This document shows positions 1 to 6,332 of a DNA stretch of 8,664 nt, one piece after another. A program made the translations under genes and the position numbers. Position 1 is the first letter of the stretch. The number at the start of each line of letters is the position of its first letter. The DNA comes from Cellulomonas sp. (GTDB taxonomy: Bacteria; Actinomycetota; Actinomycetes; Actinomycetales; Cellulomonadaceae): positions 1-8,664 of the forward strand of contig DAIDJQ010000014.1 of the NCBI GenBank assembly GCA_027451305.1, given 5' to 3'. The notes below the pieces were generated by a model, which was not told the DNA's origin, ran no database searches, and was given only the letters and a program-made list of their open reading frames with translations.

Positions 1-672
1 GAGCAGCAGCGGGACCAGCGTGACGACCACCGCGGTGGCGCCCCACCAGTCGATGCGCGGCGCCGCGCTCTTGTGGAACTTCGGCAGGTGCAGGAACGCC
101 AGCACCATGACGAGCGCGCCGATCCCGACGGGCACGTTGACGAGGAACACCCAGCGCCAGCCGGCGATCCCCAGGATGTGCGACGCGTCGGCGAACACCC
201 CGCCGATGAGCGGCCCCACCACGGCGGAGACGCCGAACACCGCCAGGAAGAAGCCCTGGTACTTGGCCCGCTCCCGGGGGGCGAGCATGTCGCCCATGAT
301 CGCCAGCGGCACCGACATCAACGCCCCGGCCCCGATGCCCTGGAAGGCCCGGAACCCGGCGAGCATGACCATCGACGTGGAGAACGAGGACATGAACGAC
401 CCGACGATGAACACGCCCAGGCCGAAGATGTACAGCGGGCGGCGGCCGAAGATGTCGGAGAGCTTGCCGTAGATCGGCGTCGCGATCGTCGAGGTGATCA
501 GGTACGCCGTCGTCACCCAGGCCTGCTGGTTCAGGCCGTGCAGGTCGTCACCGATGGTGCGGATCGCCGTGCCGACCACCGTCTGGTCGAGCGACGAGAG
601 GAACATGCCCGCCATCAGCGCGTAGATCACCAGCATGATCTGCCGTTGGGTCATGACGGGGCTGGAGGTCAC
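1..672 (-). CDS. DHA2-family (EmrB/QacA) multidrug MFS exporter, N-terminal part
   Basis: Inner-membrane drug:proton antiporter, probably 14 TM segments; only the first ~224 residues lie in the window and the reading frame runs off base 1. Seen, numbering from a GTG at 672: TM1 with the DHA2 motif LDQTVVGTAI (28-37), MFS motif A GKLSDIFGRRPLYIF (69-83), the antiporter motif C region ending VVGPLIGGVF (151-160), and GWRWVFLVNVPVG (171-183) in the TM6 region. The start is uncertain. ATG 654, GTG 672 and GTG 720 are all in frame. None has a clear Shine-Dalgarno; 720 has a weak GGGA upstream, but the codons just after it often end in A or T, unlike the rest of the gene. I chose 672, which leaves a short polar N-terminus before VMTQRQ. 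The family is certain; the substrate is not readable from sequence. It is probably unrelated to the sugar operon upstream of it. Confidence 0.9.
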   Translation of the reverse strand, partial: MTSSPVMTQRQIMLVIYALMAGMFLSSLDQTVVGTAIRTIGDDLHGLNQQAWVTTAYLITSTIATPIYGKLSDIFGRRPLYIFGLGVFIVGSFMSSFSTSMVMLAGFRAFQGIGAGALMSVPLAIMGDMLAPRERAKYQGFFLAVFGVSAVVGPLIGGVFADASHILGIAGWRWVFLVNVPVGIGALVMVLAFLHLPKFHKSAAPRIDWWGATAVVVTLVPLLL

Positions 673-785
673 GGTGCTCGCCGCACCGTGCGCGGACCGT
701 CCAGCTGCTGCGTGGGGCACGAGGGGGTCCCGTTTCTGTCGGAGTCAGGGGATGCCGCGCACCTCGATGTGCTTTGCAGGCTGCG

Positions 786-809
786 CAAGTTTACACACTC
801 TGCAACTTG
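786..809 (-). promoter_or_regulatory. Candidate promoter/operator of the DHA2 exporter
   Basis: An AT-rich island in otherwise very GC-rich non-coding DNA. It has an inverted repeat with 6-base arms, CAAGTT (786-791) and AACTTG (804-809), separated by 12 bases. A second, imperfect 15-base dyad (TTACACACTCTGCAA, 791-805) is nested inside it. On the minus strand a TAAACT hexamer (788-793) fits an actinobacterial -10 box and overlaps the dyad, about 115 bases before the chosen start. This arrangement is typical of TetR- or MarR-type control of efflux pumps, but no such regulator gene is in the window. The position and dyad are seen; the function is inferred. Confidence 0.4.
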
Positions 810-932
810 GTCCCGTCCGGGCAGCCGACCACCTGCGCGGGCGCCCTCCCGCGAGCGCAGCCACGCCGAGGCGGGCGCGCCGGACGGTGGCGTCCGAGTC
901 CGCATCCCCGGGGCTCGCGCCCGGGCGCTCGG

Positions 933-968
933 GGCGCCCTCCTCCGGCACCCTCTGCAGGAGGGCGCC
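933..968 (-). terminator. Hairpin downstream of the coiled-coil gene
   Basis: A perfect 11-bp stem, GGCGCCCTCCT (933-943) with AGGAGGGCGCC (958-968), and a 14-base loop. It begins 10 bases after the stop codon of the minus-strand gene at 979. There is no U-tract, which is usual for intrinsic-terminator-like hairpins in high-GC actinobacteria. It probably separates that gene from the exporter downstream. Confidence 0.6.
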
Positions 969-978
969 GGTCCGCGCC

Positions 979-1272
979 TCAGAGAGTCGCGGGAGCGAGA
1001 CCCGACGTCTCGCGATGCGGCAACGCTGTCGACGAGGGTGCGTACAACGGTCGCAGGACGGTGTCGGCCGCCGCCCCGGACTCCGTCCCGGCGCGCAGCT
1101 CGTTCAGGAGCGTCTCGAGGCGGACGAGCACGTTCAGGCGCTGCTCGAGTGCCGCCGCCTTGGCCTCGAGCCGCTTGAGCTCGGCAACGATCTGCTCGCG
1201 CTCGGTGCGAGCCGCGGACTGCGCCGTCGTGTAGGCGTAGTCGGCGCGGTCGAACTCAGGTGACGTCCCCAT
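979..1272 (-). CDS. Small coiled-coil protein of unknown function (97 aa)
   Basis: I do not recognise this protein. ATG 1272 is chosen because a strong Shine-Dalgarno, GGAGG, sits 7 bases upstream; the open frame continues upstream to 1464 but that part has no ribosome site and poor composition. Seen: a short N-terminus with aromatic residues (FDRADYAY, 7-14), then a charged, Leu/Ala-rich amphipathic helix (about 20-62, including ELKRLEAKAAALEQRLNVL) with heptad-like spacing, then a low-complexity tail (63-97). There is no signal peptide, TM segment or cysteine. Known families suggest only a cytoplasmic dimeric coiled coil. It is monocistronic: 383 bases of non-coding DNA lie between it and the hairpin after the sugar operon, and its own hairpin follows. 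Confidence that it is a real gene rests on the ribosome site and coding-like sequence; no function is claimed. Confidence 0.72.
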   Translation of the reverse strand: MGTSPEFDRADYAYTTAQSAARTEREQIVAELKRLEAKAAALEQRLNVLVRLETLLNELRAGTESGAAADTVLRPLYAPSSTALPHRETSGLAPATL

Positions 1273-1608
1273 CGCCGGACCTCCATTTCTGTTGTCCAAC
1301 GATGGGCCCGAAGGGTCACGTTCGAGGCGGAGAGCTCGTGTTTTCGCCCCCCATGACAGATCGGCACGGGATCGTGTCTCATCCCCCGACGGGGGTCCCG
1401 GTGGGACGTCACGGGCCTGTGACCTGCATGAACGCTGGTGGATGGCAGGGTCGACCGCTGTCATGACGGAGTTTCCGTTTCACCCGCCCGGTGCCGCCGA
1501 CGTCGGATGATTACGTGCGAATGGAAGTGCCGGGCAGCCTGGCCCCGGCCGGGAATTCCCCGAATCACCCCCGACGGAAGTGGCCGGGCCGTCTCCTCCG
1601 TCGGGCAC

Positions 1609-1627
1609 GTCGTCGGCTGTCGACGAC
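1609..1627 (-). terminator. Secondary hairpin after the operon terminator
   Basis: A 7-bp stem, GTCGTCG (1609-1615) with CGACGAC (1621-1627), and a 5-base loop. It lies 28 bases beyond the main operon hairpin in the direction of transcription, so it may act as a backup terminator. It is short and could be chance in DNA this rich in GC. Confidence 0.3.
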
Positions 1628-1655
1628 AGGATCGCGCTCGTCTCCCGAGCACCGT

Positions 1656-1696
1656 CGTGGGGCCCGGTCGACGGCTGCCGTCGACCGGGCCCCACG
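1656..1696 (-). terminator. Strong terminator hairpin of the five-gene operon
   Basis: A 19-bp perfect stem pairs 1656-1674 with 1678-1696 around a 3-base loop (1675-1677); the core arm reads GGGGCCCGGTCGACG. It starts 11 bases after the TAG stop of the pdxA2-like gene. No U-tract follows. It ends the minus-strand operon and may also protect the 3' end of the mRNA. Confidence 0.75.
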
Positions 1697-1707
1697 GCAG
1701 TCCTGGG

Positions 1708-2733
1708 CTACGCCGGCTGGTGCTGCATCCGCATCTGCGCGTACAGGGCGGCGACCCGGGTGGCCTCGATCATGCTCTCGCCCTGCGCCACCCCCTTGCC
1801 CGCGATGTCGAACGCGGTTCCGTGGTCCACCGAGCTGCGGACGAAGGGCAGGCCGAGCGTGATGGTGACCGCGTTCTCGAAGTCCAGCGTCTTGCAGGCG
1901 ATGTGGCCCTGGTCGTGGTACATGGACAGCACGCAGTCCCAGCGACCGTCCAGCGCCAGGGCGAAGATCGCGTCCGCCGAGATCGGTCCGATCGCGTTGA
2001 TCCCGAGCCGTTGGGCGTCCTCGACGGCGGGACCGATGTGCTCGATCTCCTCCGTGCCGAACATGCCGCCCTCACCCACGTGAGGGTTCAGCGCGGCCAC
2101 GGCGATGGACGGGTGCTCGAAGCCGAGCTTCCTCAGCTCGGCGTCGATGTTCTTCAGGTAGGTCAGGATGCGGTCGCGGTTGGCGAGGTCGCACGCCTGC
2201 CGCAGTGCGACGTGCCGGCTGACGAAGAACACCCGCAGCTTGTGCACGTTGAACATGGTCAGCGCGTAGGGCGCGTGCGTCAGGGCTTGGTAGATCTCGG
2301 TGTGGCCGATGTACGGGACCTCGGCCGCCTTGAGCGCCGCCTTGTTGATCGGCGAGGTCGACACCGCGTCGATCCGGCCCTGCAGACCGAGCTCGATCGA
2401 CTTCTCCAGGTAGGAGTAGGCCCGCAGCGCGGCGTCCTTCTGGACGGTGCCGAACTCGATCCGCGCACCGGGTGCGACGCCGGTGTCCAGGAGGTCGATC
2501 GTCCCCAGCTCGAAGGCCGCGTCCTCGGGCTCGCTGATCTCGTGGATCTGCAGCCCCTCGACGCCCTGGATCTCGGCGGCCCGCTCGAGGCTGTCCCGGC
2601 TCCCGATGACGAACGGGGCGCAGAGCTCGTGGACCGTCGGCTCCAGGATGGTCCTGAGCACGATCTCGGGCCCGATGCCCGCCGGGTCACCCAGCGTGAT
2701 GGCCATCCTCGGCCTAGACGACGACTGCTTCAC
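1708..2733 (-). CDS. pdxA2: PdxA2-type 4-phospho-sugar-acid dehydrogenase (decarboxylating)
   Basis: NAD-dependent, metal-dependent dehydrogenase that oxidises the beta-hydroxyl of a phosphorylated sugar acid; the beta-keto acid then loses CO2. For 4-phospho-D-erythronate or D-threonate the known product is DHAP. The 341 residues are the usual PdxA length. Seen: N-terminal TLGDPAGIGPEI (13-24), STSPINKAAL (125-134), and the three metal-ligand histidines in IGHTE (His144), LNPHVGEGG (His218) and YHDQGHIACK (His273). The GHIA after HDQ, instead of the GLPV typical of the vitamin B6 enzyme PdxA, and its DUF1537 neighbour point to the PdxA2 branch. The start is GTG 2733: AGAGGAG lies 8 bases upstream and the frame overlaps the kinase gene by 20 bases, suggesting translational coupling. 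ATG 2706 is a weaker alternative. Last gene of the operon. The family is firm; whether the substrate is C4 or C5 is open. Confidence 0.92.
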   Translation of the reverse strand: MKQSSSRPRMAITLGDPAGIGPEIVLRTILEPTVHELCAPFVIGSRDSLERAAEIQGVEGLQIHEISEPEDAAFELGTIDLLDTGVAPGARIEFGTVQKDAALRAYSYLEKSIELGLQGRIDAVSTSPINKAALKAAEVPYIGHTEIYQALTHAPYALTMFNVHKLRVFFVSRHVALRQACDLANRDRILTYLKNIDAELRKLGFEHPSIAVAALNPHVGEGGMFGTEEIEHIGPAVEDAQRLGINAIGPISADAIFALALDGRWDCVLSMYHDQGHIACKTLDFENAVTITLGLPFVRSSVDHGTAFDIAGKGVAQGESMIEATRVAALYAQMRMQHQPA

Positions 2734-4090
2734 GTCTGCGACTCCTCTCGTCGAAGATCCTGTTGACCGACTGGACGGCGGTCATCTCTGTGCCGGTGAG
2801 CCCGCCCTTGCACACCACCGGGAGACCCGAGTACGGCCCGCTGACGAGCACACCCTGGTCGATCTGCGGTGCGACGAAGTCGACGAGCGTGATGCCCCGC
2901 GCACCCAGGGACCCGCACGTGCTGACCATCACGTCGCCGCCGGTGAGGTAGAAGCCGGCGCACGAGTCCCGGATCTCGTCGGCGACCGCGCGGGCGACCA
3001 CACCCAGCCTGCCGGTGAGCAGAGCGGATATCTGACCGCTCGTCAGGCCGGTGACCTGCTGGGTGTGCTCGATGTCGGGCGCGGCACCGGCCAGGACGCT
3101 GTCGAAGGCCAGCACCAGGACGCGTGGCGGGGACCCGCCTGCGGTGAGGTGCCGCACCTGGCCGAGGACGCGCTCGACCTCGGCCTGGAACACCTCGGCC
3201 GGGCCGAGGAGCTCCATCACGCGCACCCCGACCGCCTGCGTGCCACCCACCTCGCGCAGCGCCTGCACCTGGACGTGCGTGAGGTCGCTCGCGCTGCCCG
3301 CCACGACGAGGACCGTGCCGGAGTCGTCGTGGCGGGGCTCCGTGCGGATGGTTCGCCCGGGCACCGCCCCGCCGGCCACGGCGCCGCTGTGGACGGCGAC
3401 CCGCTCGGTGAACGGCCCCGGGTCGACGCACACCGTGGCCAGTCCCAGCTCGACCACGGTCCGGGCGATCAGGTCCACGTCCTCCATCGACGTGGCGTCG
3501 AGCAGCACCACCCGCACGCCCTCCGCGCGCAGCTCCAGCAGCCGGCTGCGCAACGCCTGCGGGCCCTGCAGCAGCACGGCCAGCGGGACGTGCGCCAGGG
3601 CGAGCGTGAACTGACCCGACAGGAGGGTCGGCAGGTGCGACTCGACCACCGGGGTCCTGACGTCGCGGGCCACCCCGGTGCGTGCCAGCAGGGTCGAGTC
3701 GATGATCGAGTACCCGTCGACGACGATCCTCTTGGACTGCGGCATCGCCGGGACGATGACGGCCACGTGGTCCTCTGGCAGAGCGGAGAGCATCCCCTCC
3801 ACCTCGGGGCCGATCCCGCCGCGGCAGGTGGTGTCGATCCGCTTGGCGAACTGCCGCACGCCCGCGTCCCACAGCGCCTGGGTCGCCCGCCGCACTCTCG
3901 CGAAGGCGACCTCCGGCGGCATCGCCCGGGAGTCGGTGCTGACGATCAGCGCCGAGTTCTCGCCCGGCCGGTGCTCGCAGACCGCGTCACGCTCGAAGAG
4001 CACCGTGGTCTCGACGCCCCGTCGCGCCAGCAACGCACCGACCGTCGTCGCTCCGGTCAGGTCGTCAGCGACGACTCCGACTCCCGGCAT
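2714..4090 (-). CDS. DUF1537 four-carbon-type acid-sugar kinase
   Basis: ATP-dependent cytoplasmic kinase that phosphorylates the terminal hydroxyl of an acid sugar; characterised relatives include D-threonate kinase DtnK, D-erythronate kinase DenK and 3-oxo-tetronate kinase OtnK. The 458 residues suit the family. Seen: substrate domain with VADDLTGATTVGALLARRG (7-25) and KRIDTTCRGGIGPEVE (83-98), then a nucleotide-binding domain with VVAGSASDLTHVQVQAL (262-278), TGGDVMVSTCGSLGARGI (383-400) and the C-terminal GPYSGLPVVCKGGLTG (418-433). ATG 4090 is chosen because GAGGGGAGAG lies just upstream and the protein then begins directly before the DDLTGA motif; the open frame to 4168 runs through the permease stop. 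It starts 28 bases after the permease and overlaps the pdxA2-like gene. Kinase plus PdxA2 matches the known DtnK/DenK-PdxA2 pairing. GGDVM and CKGG differ from the more usual GGDT and K-x-G-x-F-G forms, so it may belong to a divergent subfamily. Substrate is not assignable from sequence alone. Confidence 0.9.
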   Translation of the reverse strand: MPGVGVVADDLTGATTVGALLARRGVETTVLFERDAVCEHRPGENSALIVSTDSRAMPPEVAFARVRRATQALWDAGVRQFAKRIDTTCRGGIGPEVEGMLSALPEDHVAVIVPAMPQSKRIVVDGYSIIDSTLLARTGVARDVRTPVVESHLPTLLSGQFTLALAHVPLAVLLQGPQALRSRLLELRAEGVRVVLLDATSMEDVDLIARTVVELGLATVCVDPGPFTERVAVHSGAVAGGAVPGRTIRTEPRHDDSGTVLVVAGSASDLTHVQVQALREVGGTQAVGVRVMELLGPAEVFQAEVERVLGQVRHLTAGGSPPRVLVLAFDSVLAGAAPDIEHTQQVTGLTSGQISALLTGRLGVVARAVADEIRDSCAGFYLTGGDVMVSTCGSLGARGITLVDFVAPQIDQGVLVSGPYSGLPVVCKGGLTGTEMTAVQSVNRIFDERSRRREAVVV

Positions 4091-4118
4091 CGATCTCTCC
4101 CCTCGCTTCGCAGGCCGC

Positions 4119-5507
4119 TCAGTCCGCCATCGCGAACGCGGTGGTGTCCAGCTCGGCGGTGCGCGCACGTGGCCGCGCCTCCGTGAGGGACAGGATGAGC
4201 CCGAGCGCGACCACGAGGACCACCACGAAGTAGCTGAACGCGATGGTGTAGCTGCCGTGGAAGCTGTCGAGCAGCGCGCCGACGATCATCGGGGCGAAGA
4301 ACCCACCCAGGTTGCCGCCCGAGTTGATGACCGAGATGGCGAACGGGTACGTCTTGTCGGTCGCGAGGTTCATCGGGTAGGCCGTGAAGGAGGGCCAGCC
4401 CAGGTTGAGGAAGAACCCGGTGAGAACCAGGCTGCCGACCACGAGACCGGTGTTCTGGGGCACCGACAGCACGACCACCATCATCACGGCGGTGAACAGC
4501 GCGGTGATGAGCATCGTCGGCTTGCGCCGCCCCCGGAACACGCGGTCCGAGACGTAGCCGCCGAGGAGGGCTCCGATCAGGCCGCCGACGGCGGGCGACG
4601 AGGCCACGAAGCCCATCTTCATGAACGAGTAGTGCCGCGCGGAGACCAGGTAGAAGGGGATCCAGGTCAACATCCCGTAGAGCACGTTGTTCATGAAGAA
4701 GTAGGCGAGGGTGTTTCCCCAGATGTTCCACGACTTCAGAACCTTGGCGTTGCTGTCGAGCACGGGCACCCGGTTGACGCGGATCAGCCTGTCCAGCCAG
4801 CCCATCGAGCCGTACGCCACCGAGCCGGCGGACACGGTCCGGTCCTGGATGTGCGCGAGCTCGGCCGCGTTCACACGGTGGGTGTCACGCGGGTGGGACC
4901 GGGAGACCAGGTAGAACACGACGGCCATGACGATGCCGGGGATGGCGAACCACTGGAAGACCGAGCGCCACCCGAAGGCCGCGGAGATGGCGACGGCGAT
5001 GGGCGGGACGATGATCGGCGCGAACTGGGTCGAGGCGATGTAGACGCCTGTGGCGGTCCCCTTCTCCCGTGCCGGGAACCACGCGTTGATCGTCGAGGTC
5101 ATGCCGACGGGTGCCGGCCCTTCCGCGAGACCCAGCAGGAGCCGCAGGACGAGGAGCCCGATCGCCGCGGTGGTGAACCCCATCAGGAACGTGACGACGG
5201 AGAACGCCAGCACGGCGACGGTCACCACGGTCCGGGTGCCGATGCGCCCCATGAGGAGTCCCGCGGGGATCTGCGAGAGGGCGTAGCCGAGGAAGAAGAA
5301 GCTGGCGATCGCGCCGGACTCGAAGTTCGAGATCGTGAACTGGTGCTTGATCAACGGGAGGACGGCGCCGATGTTCGACCGGTCGGCCATGCACACCACG
5401 TAGGTGACGAAGACGGCTGTCAGAACGACCCACCGGTATCGAGTCGCCCTGACTCCGGTGTCCGCTCCGGTGGACGTCGCCGCGACGGACTTCGTCGTGG
5501 ATGACAT
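4119..5507 (-). CDS. MFS permease, anion:cation symporter type (sugar-acid uptake)
   Basis: Twelve-TM inner-membrane symporter of the ACS branch (relatives of GudP, ExuT and similar hexuronate, aldarate and tetronate permeases), so it probably brings an acid sugar into the cell with protons. 462 residues. Seen: cytoplasmic N-terminus (1-24), TM1 with the ACS-typical CMADRSNIGAVLPLI (39-53), motif-A-like GLLMGRIGTRT (83-93), RLLLGLAEGPAPVGM (122-136) in the TM4 region, a long central loop (about 203-258), a second motif-A-like GGYVSDRVFRGRRKP (316-330), and SVINSGGNLGGFFAP (392-406) in the C-half. Start ATG 5507: AAAGGAGAG lies a few bases upstream. An in-frame ATG at 5531 lies upstream of that ribosome site and is rejected. 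Third gene of the operon, 63 bases after the TIM-like gene and 28 before the kinase. An acid-sugar substrate fits the kinase/PdxA2 pair better than a neutral tetritol would. Confidence 0.88.
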   Translation of the reverse strand: MSSTTKSVAATSTGADTGVRATRYRWVVLTAVFVTYVVCMADRSNIGAVLPLIKHQFTISNFESGAIASFFFLGYALSQIPAGLLMGRIGTRTVVTVAVLAFSVVTFLMGFTTAAIGLLVLRLLLGLAEGPAPVGMTSTINAWFPAREKGTATGVYIASTQFAPIIVPPIAVAISAAFGWRSVFQWFAIPGIVMAVVFYLVSRSHPRDTHRVNAAELAHIQDRTVSAGSVAYGSMGWLDRLIRVNRVPVLDSNAKVLKSWNIWGNTLAYFFMNNVLYGMLTWIPFYLVSARHYSFMKMGFVASSPAVGGLIGALLGGYVSDRVFRGRRKPTMLITALFTAVMMVVVLSVPQNTGLVVGSLVLTGFFLNLGWPSFTAYPMNLATDKTYPFAISVINSGGNLGGFFAPMIVGALLDSFHGSYTIAFSYFVVVLVVALGLILSLTEARPRARTAELDTTAFAMAD

Positions 5508-5570
5508 GTTCTCTCCTTTGAGTCGTGCCATGGATGGTGCGGGAAGGTGCTGGGGAAGGTCCCGGGCGGG

Positions 5571-6332
5571 TCAGCCCCTGGGACGGTCTGCGTGGCGCGC
5601 GGCGGACAGCTCGTGCATGACGGCCTCGAGCGCACCGACGTCGTGCGCCCGTCTGCCGAGGAAGAGGCCGTCGACGGCGTCGCCGAGCCGGGTCGCCAGC
5701 CCCGGGCCCGCCGTGCCGCCGTAGAGGATCCGCACAGCCGCCGCGCGCCGGGTGAGCGCGTCACGCAGCTGCGTGGCGACGGACACCACGTGGTCGACGG
5801 GGGCCGGCTCCTCGGCCCCGATGGCCCAGACCGGCTCGTAGCCGACGACCACCTCGGCGTCCGGCACGTCGGCCATCGCCTCGAGCACCTGGTCGATGCT
5901 GAAGGCCGCGGCGGCGTCCGGGCTCATCCGGTCGGGCTCGCCGACGCACACCAACGGCACCATCCCGGCGCGCACGACGGCACCGGCCTTGGCCCGCACG
6001 ACCGCGCCCGACTCGCCGAACCGGCTGCGCCGTTCCGCGTGCCCGACCTCGACGTAGCGGCACCCCAGGTCGGCGAGCACCGAGGCCAGGACCTCACCCG
6101 TCTGCGCGCCGTCCTCCGTCGCGGCGACGTCCTGTGCGCCCCAGCCGATGCCCGTCCCCTCGAGCGCTGCTGCGGTGCTCTCCAGGAGCGGGAAGGTCGG
6201 CAGGACGGCGAGCTCGACGTCCAGCTCGGCGGAGAGCGGGGCGAGCCGCGCGACGGCGGCGACCCACTCCCGTGTCCGACCGACCCCGAAGTAGGCCTTG
6301 GTGCTCACCGCAGCCAGCGGCCTGGTCAGCAC
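5571..6332 (-). CDS. TIM-family tetrulose-phosphate isomerase, LerI/EryH-like
   Basis: Cytoplasmic (beta/alpha)8 ketose/aldose-phosphate isomerase. 253 residues, normal for the family. Seen: catalytic Lys12 in STKAYFG, His98 in VEVGHAERR, Glu166 in [11 protein letters not shown], and the phosphate site YGGTAG (204-209). It departs from housekeeping triosephosphate isomerase: Asn two residues before the lysine is Ser, the lid loop reads AIGAEEPAP instead of the AIGTGK type, and the YGGSV motif is YGGTA. These changes are what I would expect of LerI/EryH, the L-erythrulose-1-phosphate isomerase of erythritol and threitol catabolism. The start is GTG 6332, overlapping the stop of the RpiB-type gene by 7 bases; the frame is open upstream to 6863 but only as the antisense-like alternate frame of that gene. 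GTG 6308 is an alternative start. It could instead convert DHAP made by the PdxA2-type enzyme; the RpiB-type partner argues for a tetrulose phosphate. Confidence 0.85.
   Translation of the reverse strand: MLTRPLAAVSTKAYFGVGRTREWVAAVARLAPLSAELDVELAVLPTFPLLESTAAALEGTGIGWGAQDVAATEDGAQTGEVLASVLADLGCRYVEVGHAERRSRFGESGAVVRAKAGAVVRAGMVPLVCVGEPDRMSPDAAAAFSIDQVLEAMADVPDAEVVVGYEPVWAIGAEEPAPVDHVVSVATQLRDALTRRAAAVRILYGGTAGPGLATRLGDAVDGLFLGRRAHDVGALEAVMHELSAARHADRPRG

Larger units (their letters stand above)
673..978. other. Non-coding interval between exporter and coiled-coil gene
   Basis: No reading frame here looks like a protein; the open frames give Arg/Pro/Ala-rich translations. It holds the presumed 5' leader of the exporter, the candidate operator (786-809) and, at its upstream end, the hairpin 933-968. 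If the exporter starts at GTG 720, its first 16 codons also lie here. Confidence 0.6.
1273..1707. other. Non-coding interval between pdxA2-like gene and coiled-coil gene
   Basis: No convincing gene on either strand. Seen: the operon hairpin at 1656-1696, a second hairpin at 1609-1627, a perfect 10-base palindrome GGGAATTCCC (1551-1560), three adjacent short dyads at 1383-1423, and the leader and ribosome site of the coiled-coil gene. On the minus strand a GAAC, 18 bases, CGTT arrangement just upstream of that gene loosely resembles an ECF-sigma promoter; I give it little weight. Confidence 0.55.

Noticed and set aside
73..1263. 396-codon plus-strand open frame
   Set aside because: It crosses the antisense of the exporter, non-coding DNA and the coiled-coil gene, with low-complexity translation and no ribosome site. 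The exporter on the other strand has clear MFS motifs.
1438..4186. Long plus-strand open frames (1438-2766 and 2447-4186) opposite the pdxA2-like and kinase genes
   Set aside because: The translations are Arg/Asp/Gly/His-rich with no recognisable domains and lie antisense to genes with clear catalytic motifs. Long antisense frames are expected when third positions are nearly all G or C.
3678..5504. 608-codon plus-strand open frame opposite the permease
   Set aside because: It is antisense to an obvious 12-TM permease; its Asp/Arg/His/Gly-rich translation with few hydrophobic stretches is typical of a shadow frame.
5508..5531. Upstream ATG 5531 as start of the permease
   Set aside because: The strong AAAGGAGAG ribosome site lies between this ATG and ATG 5507, so translation should begin at 5507.
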